A stretch of 64,000 nt of DNA from Neodontobutis hainanensis (Eukaryota; Chordata; Actinopteri; Gobiiformes; Odontobutidae), in assembly GCA_024349245.1 (NCBI GenBank), contig JALDNG010000398.1, positions 62,001-126,000 of the forward strand. The letters are read 5' to 3'. Shown one piece after another: positions 25,201 through 35,900 of the stretch (position 1 is the stretch's first letter; each line of letters begins with the position of its first letter). The notes beneath the pieces are model-generated. The model did no database searches, had not been told where the DNA came from, and worked only from the letters and a program-made list of their open reading frames with translations. Position numbers and translations under genes: made by a program.

Positions 25201-27800
25201 AATTATAGTAAAATCAATTAAACTTGAACTTTGGCAATAATTAATTCAGAAAACCTAGAATAACTATAATATACATTCTATCCATATATTAAATTGACGA
25301 TTTTAGTTGTTCTAAATTTCATTATTTTTTTCTAGGATGAATTATGATCAATAAAATACAGTAGTGTCTAACAGTCTAGTATTTATTACCAAAATTTTAA
25401 ATATGGTTACATGAGAAATATATCATCAAAATGAATAATGGTTGCCTTCATAAAATATTTAGAATAATTCAATGTTTTTTAGAATTTTCATGTTTATTTG
25501 ATTTTAAGATATTTTCAACGTTAAAAGATGAAGCTTAATCAACAAATACAGAAAATTAAATTTTAGTTGCTCTCCCTAAAAAGTTTAGTTATGTATCTTA
25601 ATAAATATTCATCAATTGAAAGACTACACATTTTCTACATTATATTTGTGTTTATTTCTGAAAATAATATTTTCAAAATTCTGATTAAAGTTGTAATATT
25701 TATGCTATTACCTCAGTTATGTCTTCAATGATGAATAGGAAACAAGTTGTATATAATGATAGATTATTTTAAATAACGGCAGATAAGTAAATTTCCAATA
25801 TTGTCTCTGTTTAAATCTAAAGAAAGAAACTATTAGAAGATGCAGGTTTGACTGATACATCTTTATGGTTTGTTGCTTTTTCAATAAAAGTGATCATTTT
25901 CATCAAATAATAGCATTTTCTTACAGAGTTTCGAACATTTAGTTTACCATTTTAAGATCAAAATATTTTAGAAACCTAATTTGAATTAAATTTCAAATTG
26001 GGTAATATGTACGTTTCGTGGCAATTAAAACCAATAAGATTCAACCTATTTTTATTACAAATTAAATTAAATTTATAAAGAAAAAACTTCTGAGTGTTTC
26101 TATAAACCTTTTTAAGAATTTTATTTAAAAATACATTGTTTTATTTCTCAGAGTCATATAATGTTTGTTTATTTTTTAGCTGAGTCAGTAATAATCACTT
26201 CTTATGAGATCAGATTTTTTTAGAGATCTGAATATCCTTGACATCACACTTATTTTTACATTTGTAATAAATATACAAATTTTTTGATGAAAGATTTTAA
26301 CATTGATTTTAAATTCAAAATATTTAAAATATCTTTTAGAAATTTTTGATTTATTTTTCAATAAATGTCTTGAAATAAAGTATCCTATCTTGTAATTGTA
26401 TCAAGTACGATAATTTGAAAAAAATTAGATGAACAGAAATAAATAATTTGTTTTTATATATTTCAAAAATTTCTCCCTAAAACATGAAAATTAGTTAACA
26501 TTGAATATTTAAAATATTTTTTAGAATTAAACATCAAAATATTTTTTTTTCCATTTAGAACCTTGTAGTGATGTATTCCCTACAAATGCTCACTGTGAAA
26601 TATATCCATTAAATTGTTGCTAATTCTTCTTATTAAAAATTTCAGTTCAATTTATAAACTCTTCACAAAATATTATCACAAACACATTAAAAGATGAATC
26701 AACTTAAACTTTAACAGATTTCAAAAATTTGGAAATAATTTTTCTTATATAATGTTTCATATAAGATTTGAAATCAAGACAACATTTTTATAAAGATTTA
26801 TCTAGTGTATATCTATCGAGATGTAAATAATATATATCTTAACTATCAATATCTCTTTTGTTTTTGTCAACTCCATTGAGTTTTAATATATTTAAGAATT
26901 TAAAATCTTGGATAATATTTTTGCAATCGTGTATTTTTCTATTTGTATTAGTGTATTATAAAGTCACTGAAATATTAATTTGTTTAACATAACTTGATTA
27001 TTTGAGACTTTTTTATCGGATCTTTGCTTATAAATTGTAATTCGAAAGAGTAAAAAGAAGATTATGGCGATATATTATTTAGCATTTTACACACTTAATA
27101 TAAAACTTTAAATAATTATTTTATAATACATAGTTTGTAACTATGCTTATATTTTATTCTTATGCGAAAAATTTATTCCTTTCGTCTAATTTAATAAAAA
27201 ATTTTGACTGATAGATGTAGTTAAATTTATGATTTAACTACTCTTTGGGAGTTCTTGAGATATTTTGTTTTAATCTATGAATATTTGATAGAATTATTAA
27301 TGATGATAATAAAAATATCTATAATTCACAAATATGTAAAAAAAAAATTAGTAAATGTTGCGTGTCATCCCAATCTACAGTTTAAAATAATTTTTTTCAA
27401 ATTAAATTTAACTGTTAAATAATTATATAAATTGTTATTAAAAATAAATAATAAATTTTTCATTCATTAATTTCAAATATATTATTGTATTTAATAATAT
27501 ATTTTCGTCTTTATAGAAGGTTATGATAATTAAATTATTCGTTGGCTATATATACTTGGCGATACCTTTATAACTTTTTAAATTTTCTGAATTTCGAAAA
27601 ATTTAAATTATTTATTTTCACATATAGAGTTCGTGTCACAGTTATGATTTCATGTTTTTCAAAACAAAAATTATTTGTCTCTTTAGTTTTTACATTTTTT
27701 TATCAATTCGAGTTTATTTTTATTGATAAAAATAATATGTATTTATTATATTTCTGAAATTTATTGACAAATTTTATAAAACTAATTTCATCCAAATATC
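19300..27800. other. AT-rich stretch, nothing supported
   Basis: The sequence is dominated by A and T runs. The frames of 70-76 codons at 20818-21045, 21209-21439 and 27542-27757 encode mostly Ile, Phe, Leu, Tyr, Asn and Lys, as expected from base composition, and are not called. I see no RNA gene, repeat array or transposon remnant here. Confidence 0.5.
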
Positions 27801-28116
27801 TCTTTTTTCAGTCAGCACCATTATCTTTACATCTCTATATCTTTTCAGATCCACATCAAAGATTTAGATATTATTCTTTGATATTTGCGTGAAAAAAATT
27901 ACGAGAGTTAAAGACAAAATATTTCATATTCGAAGTTAACAAATGTTACAAACATTAGTTCTACATTCTCTGGATTACACGAAGAGAATTAAAGATATCT
28001 CTAAGTTCTTCTGATTATTTCTGGAGTAAGCAAGATTTATTAATGGATTTGATTGTAAAAAAACATTCAAATGCGACAGATCCGATTTAGCTGCATATAA
28101 TTTTGCTCGATTTATA

Positions 28117-28137
28117 TGTATCTCTGTCAGAGATACA
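28117..28137. repeat. Perfect 9-bp inverted repeat, 3-nt loop
   Basis: The arms TGTATCTCT and AGAGATACA flank the loop GTC. It would form a tight hairpin in either strand. It lies about 0.6 kb beyond the right-hand (3') end of the gypsy element. It is not followed by a T run that would suggest a terminator. Confidence 0.5.
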
Positions 28138-28800
28138 ATGCTCCATTCTATCGTATTAGTTTACTGTTTTAAATTTCGAGTTTCCGATAAAGGTCGTGTC
28201 TAAACAATCATTTGATAAAATATGATAGAAAAACCATTTTAACTCATTTATTTTGGTTTTTAAGTATATTTTTGGGTAATGTATATTCTTGATTTTTATA
28301 CATTTATATATATATCATTTAAATCTTCATCGCTATTTCGTCATTGATACGGTTTATAGAATACAGCGTAAGAGGATAAAATTATTCTGAAATCTATTTG
28401 TCTTTTACATTTAGATTCATATTTATTCTGATTTTTGATATCTTCAGGATATATTAGGCAAGAAAAAAATTTATCACAATGAAAAACTGTCATTTCTGAT
28501 GCATCATCATATATCTAGTTTTTATGCAAATTATAACTGAGTATTTTACATTTTCCTGCTTGTAAGTATTTTTGATGAAATATTTCTGTTTCGAAATTGG
28601 AAATTTAAATCAAATACAAATTATTTTGTATATGTTAAGAGATATAGTGGATTCTTTTAAAGATATGATCTCAAAATAATGAAATAAAATAATATTAATC
28701 TAATAAGTTGTACGCATGTATTGTTTTAGTAATTCTGCATTCCCCTTCTTCATTCTCAAAGATGGCAATGACACTTTTAGCTTATTAAATTGTCTTTTAA

Positions 28801-28920
28801 GTCGTTTTAATTGCTGGTTATCGACTATAGAGATTATTTCTAATTATTCTTTGACTTAGATTCGCTTTAATTACTGTTTTCCGCTGTGAGGGTTTTTTGT
28901 GATTACTCTTTTGCTTTTTA
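28801..28920. repeat. Diverged 60-bp tandem repeat, two copies
   Basis: The segments 28801-28860 and 28861-28920 align in register at about two thirds identity. Shared blocks include TCGNTTTAATTNCTG near the start and ATTANTCTTT near the end, the latter shifted by one base. The bases just before 28801 resemble the end of a further copy. The repeat lies on the 3' side of the gypsy integrase and may belong to its untranslated region or LTR. Confidence 0.35.
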
Positions 28921-29373
28921 GACCTGAAAGAGTAAATTTCATTTAAATCTTAAAATATTATTGGGATATATACTTTCGTAAAAAACATAGTTTAGATGTT
29001 GTTTTGATTCAACGAGTAAACGCACCATCGAACCTCATACTTAACTTATTAGGCTCCCTTCTTTGAAAATAAACATTATCACCGTGAGAATCAACGATCT
29101 TTTGGTGATCCTTGCGTCGAAGTATGTCTTTATGATTGTTTTTTTGCAGCCAGAGATGATATATAAATCTCTTCAAGTTTCAAATGTGTTTTGATAAATT
29201 TTGAATATAGATATGATAGTTGGAAATTTTTGCATTATTAACCTTGGCCATGCTAACTGTATCATTGATATCTTTACCTTAGGTTATAAAGTAAGGAGCA
29301 TAACGTCCTATGCATATTGAGTTCGTCGTATTGAACTGAAAACTGCAAGAATATGTGAGTTAAAATCTTTTAT

Positions 29374-29930
29374 TCAATCGTATTCATTTTGCCTAAGTGG
29401 TTCTTTAAAAATCTTGTTTGACCTTTCTACATGCAAATTTCCAATAGGGCGATATGGAATATCTCTTGTTTTCTCATTCCTTCGGTATACAAAGATTATT
29501 GATAAAGGTTGACTCAAACTGAGTACCTTGTCCGTTTTTATGTGATTTGCAACACTGAATCTAAACACTATGTTATACATAATAAATTTGGCAGCTTCCT
29601 CATCTTTTGAGGAGTGAATGGCCTTCTTCTCAACCCATTTCTGAATGCTTCAATGGTAACAATTATGTATTAATTACAGTATTGGGTAGTCTTGATAGGT
29701 CATGTAAAGTCTAAATTCCATCTTGAAAATCTCTCGCTGTATTCAAAGGTTAACAGCTCAGCTTTTGTTAAATATTTCTTATATATGTTAACATTACAGG
29801 GTTGGTATTTACATATCCAGTAAGAAATTACGATTTTTATGTTATACCAGTAGAAGAGTTATCTCAAGTAAACAGATATTTTATCAGTGCCAGAATGAGA
29901 AGGTAGATCACATTTAATCGGTTCAGAAAC
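29374..29930 (-). pseudogene. Gypsy integrase remnant
   Basis: The N-terminal zinc-binding region reads SHSGTDKISVYLR, then FYW, then CKYQPC, matching the H-x-GH...FYWP...CxxCQ pattern of gypsy integrases, at about 29796-29900. A central WNLDF matches the segment around the first catalytic Asp, with D retained. Toward the C-terminal side the frame at 29374-29580 ends in PYRPIGNLHVERSNKIFKE, a close counterpart of the PYHPQxNGxVERxNxxLKE motif that carries the catalytic Glu. The TDxGxxF motif is degraded to KTDKVLSLSQ. Stops and frame changes separate these parts. The enzyme would insert the element's cDNA into host DNA; this copy cannot be functional. Confidence 0.8.
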
Positions 29931-30149
29931 GTAGAATTTTCATGTGATCTGGCACGACTGGAGAAATCCTTCTCCTCTAACATAACATAAAAAGCCGTAA
30001 AACAGTTTAGAGATTTTCCAATTGAAAAGTCGTTATGATTTTATTCTTTTGTCAAATTCTTTATAGGATGGTGTTTTTCGATTGCGACTTATTTTTATTT
30101 ATTGGAAAGGCTCTAAATCCATTTTTGCCAATTAACGTGATAATGCGCA

Positions 30150-30480
30150 AGTGAAAATATTTTTAAATCAAGGGATAAATTGTATTATTGTCGTTTTTAA
30201 GTTCTAATGCCTATTCCAGTCTTCGTCCATCTAACGTCATTCGAAAATTTCAAAAATTTAGTGGATTGTGATCAGTTATATAGGTAAATTTTTACAGTTA
30301 AGGTAGTGCCTAAACTTTAGGGTTTCCCAGACATTTCCACATCGCTCTCTATTGAGTGTTCAGTGCTTTTTCTAAACTAGCTATCAAACGCTATTGGAGT
30401 GTCAAAATCGTTAATATTTTTGGCGAAGATACGCTCCAACCGCCTTATTAGAGGCTTCTGTTGAGAGTTAACGTGGCATT
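30150..30480 (-). pseudogene. Gypsy RNase H remnant
   Basis: The start reads LSTEASNKAVGAYL, matching the LxTDASxxAIGAVL motif, with the catalytic Asp changed to Glu. Further along, PIAFDS then FRKSTEHSIES matches PIxYASRxLxxxExNYSxxE, and YITDHNPLNF matches the xxTDHxPL motif. These parts lie in different frames with stops between them. The domain follows reverse transcriptase directly, as in Ty3/gypsy. It would degrade the RNA strand of the replication hybrid. It is dead here. Confidence 0.8.
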
Positions 30481-30780
30481 AGTATGTTTAGAATTCCTAC
30501 GTGGACAAATTTGTCATCATGTTTATTTGTTTTTTAGGTATTCATCGCATATCTCATCCCAATTTACGGTATCCATGTTATCAGATGTTATAGAAAGGTT
30601 CTGAGATGTTAGCTAAGTTCTAGAAAATGCGGTTGACACAATTAACTGTACCTAGAAACAATGACATTTTTTGACATTATCAGTTTTCTTCAAACTGACA
30701 ATTGCTTTCACGTTTTATGTATTCTGCATAATCAAGTTTTCTGACATTGTAAATCCTTGAAATAAAATTTCATTTATACA

Positions 30781-31290
30781 GAATCGATATTTCTACAAGT
30801 TTAATTTTATATTATATTCACGGATTTTTTGAAATTTTTCGAGAAAATGATTGTTTATCGATTGAATCAGCATAAATTAAGACCTCGTTAAAAGTGCAAA
30901 GAAACCACCAATTCAATGTATTATGCTGTTTATTAGCAGTTGGAAAGATGCTAGTGCGTTTGTGAGGCCGAACTGCATGTCGTTGGAATGATACTTTTCA
31001 TTCCATGTCCAGTGCATAAAGCCGTCTTAAACATATAATTCACATCTTATAACCTTGCAGTATCCCAGTATTATGTCCAAAGTTGATAAATTTCAAGCTC
31101 TGAAAGACATCTTGACATTAAATCAATTAGCGCGATAATTTATTCGTCTCTTTTCGTTACAGTATTTTGTTTTATGTGATCTAAACAGACTCTGAATTCA
31201 TAAGATTTATTTTTATAAGAATACCTTGTGATAACGACAGGCTATTACTCGAACTTATTATTCTATGTGCTAAAATTTCTTCAAACTGTT
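30781..31290 (-). pseudogene. Gypsy reverse transcriptase remnant
   Basis: The segment KSYEFRVCLDHIKQNTVTKR (at about 31150-31210) matches the GxxRxCVDYRxLNxxTxxD block. STLDIILGYC matches the TLDLxSGYxQ block holding the first catalytic Asp. MQFGLTNALASFQLLIN at 30928-30978 is nearly identical to the MPFGLxNAPxTFQxLMN block. A late segment (EKFQKIREYNIKLN, KYRF) matches the HLxxVFxxLRExxLKLNxxKCxF region after the catalytic YxDD. The YxDD box itself is not readable, and several stops and frame shifts interrupt the frame. This is the firmest identification in the window. Confidence 0.9.
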
Positions 31291-31749
31291 TTTTCCTCCA
31301 GTGGTTAAAGTGGATATAAATGCTATATGGATTTTTTAAGGCTTATCCTTTTTTCTTTAAACACGGTATTTGTCTCAAATCGTAAATCTATTATTCGTTT
31401 GAGATGTTAAAAATACATAGAAATTTGATGTCTCTATGAAATTGATTGAGTTCCTGAACTTAATTGGTACGTGATTCAAATTATTGCTTAATCCAACATT
31501 CATAGTGTCATCAAACGGTAACGTAAATATATTTTTATCAAATTAAAGTCTATTTTAATGTGAAATGACCTGAAAAATTCTCTGCCGATTATAATATTAT
31601 TTTTCAGATGGTTAAAAATGTGAAAAGTCTTCTGAAAAGGGTGATTTTCTAATAATTAAGTGTAGTTGTACTTGTTCATATAAGTGAGTCAAATCTCAAT
31701 TCTCTTAATCGAATGTTATTTTTGATGCTCGTTTTTCCATACTTGAATC

Positions 31750-31800
31750 AAATCTATAATTTAGAATAGGCATGCTCGTGTGTCAATTAAAGCAAATAGG
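31750..31800 (-). pseudogene. Gypsy aspartic protease motif
   Basis: FALIDTRACLF matches the ALIDTGAxxS active-site motif of retroviral-type aspartic proteases, with the catalytic Asp kept (codon at 31782-31784) and the motif Gly replaced by Arg. A stop codon follows at once. It sits between the gag-like part and reverse transcriptase, the expected position. The protease would cut the polyprotein; the Gly to Arg change would disable it. Confidence 0.65.
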
Positions 31801-31949
31801 TTTAATTATTTCCCAAGAATTTGAAGAGAGAATCAGCAATTATTGTTTTAAAAATCTGCAACATCAACATAATATTCACGAGATTAACAATTAAAAAAAT
31901 TTTTATCCTTTTTTGCATTCGAAAGAATAGTAATCTCTTTAGCATCTGT

Positions 31950-32470
31950 AAAAATTTTTGCCTGCCTTAAAGTTATCTGTCTAATGACTTTCTCTATCAC
32001 GTTTCTTGCATTTTTAAATGGTTTCTATTTTTTCCCTGATGATATAGAAATTTCGATTATCATTAACCTTTTTGTGATCTTGTCGTTTTCGGACTTCAAT
32101 TATTTTGTGCTTTTGAGTGAATTAGTTCTTGCGGTCATTATATGATAACGCTTCACGTTAATTCGATTTTGTAACATTAAAGGGATTTGAACTCGGAGAT
32201 ATACTGGCTTTTCAATTATCTGGTACATCAAAATAGAATAAAATAGCCGTAAAGCAGACGAGCCCCATTCATTGAGTGATTTAAAGATCTTTTATTTCAG
32301 GGAGAAAGCTTCGTCGTGTACAGAAAAGCTTAGACGTGCTATCTTCAGGAGTTTCCTAATCCGTGTGATAATATCTTATCGGTGTTATTTTGGCAACAAT
32401 TATGTTTCTTCGAATTTTCAATATGATGAAGAAAGAAAGTCTTCTTAAACTTGCAATTTCATGAAATCAA
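31950..32470 (-). pseudogene. Gypsy gag-like remnant
   Basis: At 32386-32469 the frame reads DFMKLQV, stop, EDFLSSSY, stop, KFEET, which resembles the LxLxQxxxEsvxsYxxxFExL core of retrotransposon gag proteins. Nearer the protease, KCKKRDRESH could be a degraded CxxC...GH zinc knuckle with one Cys lost. The evidence is position plus partial motif likeness. Gag would form the particle that packages the RNA. Confidence 0.4.
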
Positions 32471-32679
32471 CTCATTTTTCATATTTTTTCAGATGGTTTT
32501 TTGCTTAACAGTATGATTTTTTGTATCTCTCTAAAACTCTGCATTTTACCAAAGCTAGAAAACATAATTGGTCGTTTTTAATAATCATATAAGCTTGCCA
32601 CAGTCATTTGCAATAAATTAAAAGTTCAGTCGTAGACTTTAGTTCAGTCCCCCAGACTATTAGGCTTGACTGGTTTCAT

Positions 32680-32697
32680 TAATCCCCGTTGTAACCA
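32680..32697 (-). other. Possible primer-binding site of the gypsy element
   Basis: On the minus strand TGGTTACAACGGGGATTA begins with the TGG that pairs with a tRNA CCA end, and it lies shortly before the gag-like part. I cannot name the tRNA and could not confirm an LTR end beside it. The call is tentative. Confidence 0.25.
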
Positions 32698-32999
32698 AAA
32701 TATTGGATATTCAGATATTCTTTAGTGCTCATGTTACTATTAGTCACTTCGGATATGAATATTTATCTCGCGTTGAGCCATGTTGATATAATAAAATCTC
32801 TCAATTGCAAACATTTTAACAACTCTTAAAGTAATAATTATCGTGCAGCTAGTTGACAAATCCATCCTACAATCAATTTTTCATGATTTGCAAGATGTAT
32901 TAGTAAACAGTAATCCATATTCAGCCCATGTTTCGAAGCTATTAAATTTCTATTCACCCTAATTACGCAAATAAAGGGTAATACTTTCAACTTATTTTT

Positions 33000-35900
33000 C
33001 AAATCTAAGATAATAATTGTAACGTATAATTAAAACAGTTTATAAATCTATCAAAATATACAATCCTAAATACATTTCGCTTAAAAAATAAATAATAATA
33101 AAATATCCTCGTTTTTTAAATTTTTATGGTAAAAACACATGATGTATTACAACCACAAGAATAAAAGACATAACACTCTGTGAAAAAACCTTCTTGTATC
33201 TTTTTGACTCTTTAATGCGAGAAATATTTATGAACCAATGTAACGTATTTTGAATCGAAGATAAAATTAAATTTTCAAGTATGAGTAATTCTAATGAAGA
33301 TTCTAAGTGGTTGATTTTTAACAAATACCTTTCTCTTTTATTCTACTCAACAGAAATTTCTCACATATACTGTTTAATATGAACGACCTTTTGCGATGCC
33401 TTTAATGTGAAATTTTGTGATTTAATTGATTTACTTTTTTGAATTGTTTAACTATTAATGTTCGAGGATTTATACTGTTCTTTACCATCTCATATGTTTC
33501 ATTTGTTGAGGTGAATTAAGAAGAGTATTATATGTATTCACACAATATTAGATTAAATTAAGTAACATATAAATTTTCAAAGATCTGTGAAAAATCGCTG
33601 AATCTCTTTAAATAATTTAAAAAATTTATCCTACAAAAAAATATTTTGAGAGCGAAACTGACAGGTGAGAAAAAAATCTCACGTTTCTCGAATAGATATT
33701 CAATAACGGCTTTTAAAATGCGAGATAGTTAAATTTCATTTTATTCTTGATGACAGAGTGTCAGAATATTCATATTATGTTGAATAAAAATAAAATTGTT
33801 TCAACTTAAATTTTATTTCCTTTTCATATTTAGCTATTTAATGACGATATTATGTCAGAAATTTTTAAATCAAGTTGTTTTAATCGTTCACATACATTTA
33901 GAAAGATTTTAGTTCATTTATTTTTGTTGTGTATCTTTCATTTAACCAAATAATTTCACTAATTTTGTTTGAAGAGATAACTTTTTTATTAATTTTGTCA
34001 ATGAAATTAGCTCATTTAACATTATAAAGATAAATTTTTAACATTAATCTATACTTGTATATCTTTTTAGAAAGAAAAGATACATTTTTATGTTTTTCTT
34101 TAGAAATACAACACAGAGAATTTCATTATATGTAAATACTTAAATATTGTGCATCCTTAAAATGCAGTCTGTTTGACACTAAAATGAACATTCTGCAGTA
34201 TATTATTCAAATGTTGAAATATTGAATTCGAAAATACTCAAATTAATGTTTTGATAACATAACTTTTTTTGAATTTTCGAAAATATGCTTTGTAATAATG
34301 TAGAATAAAATTGAGAAAATATGATTTTTTTAGCATTTAAGCATATCACAGTTATCATCACTAAGTGTGAGGTAGTATTTATTAATCATTTTAATTTTTC
34401 GACGAATTAAACACTTAGATGATAAAGTCGAGCCTTCTTTTGCGGAAACGAGTTAAGAGTACGAAAGGCTTTTGAAAATCTTATTATTGATTTTTAGGGA
34501 ATCGCTTTAAAATAACGTTTTAAGAAACTCAATTTAGTTAAAAATTAGAATGAATGCAGTCTAAACGTTGACACATTGAGACCATTTTTGAAAATTCTTC
34601 GTTCAATTAATTTGGTTTATCTCATGTCAATTTTAAATTTGTAAAACATATCTTAAACAGACCCTGTAATAAATTGATAAACTCTCTCTCAAAATCGCTC
34701 TTTCGTAATTTAAGTGTGTTTTTACTATTCTATGATTAAATCACCATTAATTTTAAAATTTTACAATTATTCGTTTGATGATGAATCATATTAACCATAT
34801 ATAACATTCTAGGGATTTCTATTGAGACAAAAAAATAAAATCTGATCGTTATTCAAATAAATATATTTTTTTCTGATTTGTCGAAGTCGCTTTTGTAAAT
34901 ATATTGTATTTTATTAAATTGATTTTAATGGAATATATTAAAATCATCGATGAAAAATTTATAAATCTTCTCATTCTTAAGCTTCAAATTAATAATTGAC
35001 AAGAATATACTTGATACGTCAAAATATATTTATGAAAATAATTAAAATTGTTATGTGATTTTCACAATTTCTTTCGCTCTATTTCGATATATGATTTAAA
35101 ATGCATTTTTCCTTTAATTTGATAAAAATTAAAATTGAATGTCTATCAAAAATTACTCGTTTAATTGTCTTTTTTCATGCACTTATCAAACATTCAAAGT
35201 TAATCATCCTCTTTAATTATGAGTGAATTTCTGAGTGCTTTATACAACTTTGTAAAACATTCTTGACATATTTTAGGCACTACCGCTTTTTTCAGCCTTA
35301 TATCTGCAATATTACAGTTTTGCGCACATAACCGATAACATATTTATGGTTTTAAGAAGATTTCTAGCAGATTCGTGTTTTTCAGAATTATGAGTTTATC
35401 CCCTAAAAAATATTGTATGAATGTTCCTAAAAGAGAATAAATTATTTTATTTCCAGATAGATTGCATTTTTCATTTTAAAAGTATTCTTTAATCAAAAAA
35501 ATGAACTTATTATGTCAGTTTTAGCCTATACCGAAGGGAATCATAATTTAAACTGCGTTGTTATATCCTCTTGTATTCTAAAATATCTTGGGACAAATTC
35601 TTTAGTTTAACAAAAATATTTGGTATTGTAGTATCGACAGAAGGAGATAGTATCATTCAAAACAGAATATTTTCAACTTTTCTTTAAAAATGATCATTTA
35701 TAGTAATCTATTTTATTCTTATGATGCAAAATAATTTTAAAACTTAGAAAATACTTTTTTAAAAATTTGATATAATTGTTAGGTAATCTGTTAATTGTTA
35801 AAATGGCATAAGTTTCCTTACATGTATTATTTTTAATAAACTTAATTAACAGCGTACATTTGTTACATTAACCATATAAACATGTTAAATTAGTGTTAAA

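Larger units (their letters stand above)
28700..32700 (-). mobile_element. Decayed Ty3/gypsy retrotransposon
   Basis: Read on the minus strand, this region shows gag-like sequence, an aspartic protease motif, reverse transcriptase, RNase H and the zinc-binding and terminal parts of integrase, in the order that defines Ty3/gypsy (integrase last). Every domain is interrupted by stops and changes of frame, so the copy is dead. Its coding strand is A-rich, giving the plus strand a T-rich look, and its G+C content exceeds the surroundings. The outer limits are approximate: I could not find matching LTRs. A possible primer-binding site at 32680-32697 would place the 5' LTR to its right. No env gene is recognised. 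Confidence 0.88.

Noticed and set aside
34368..34377. TGAGGTAGTA, identical to the first ten bases of let-7 microRNA.
   Set aside because: The following bases do not match let-7 and the segment falls in the unpaired part of the hairpin, so it is not a let-7 precursor.
35274..35286. TTTAGGCACTACC, the reverse complement of a word inside the gypsy RNase H remnant near 30302, suggesting a second copy.
   Set aside because: Similarity ends at 13 bases; the flanks do not follow the element.
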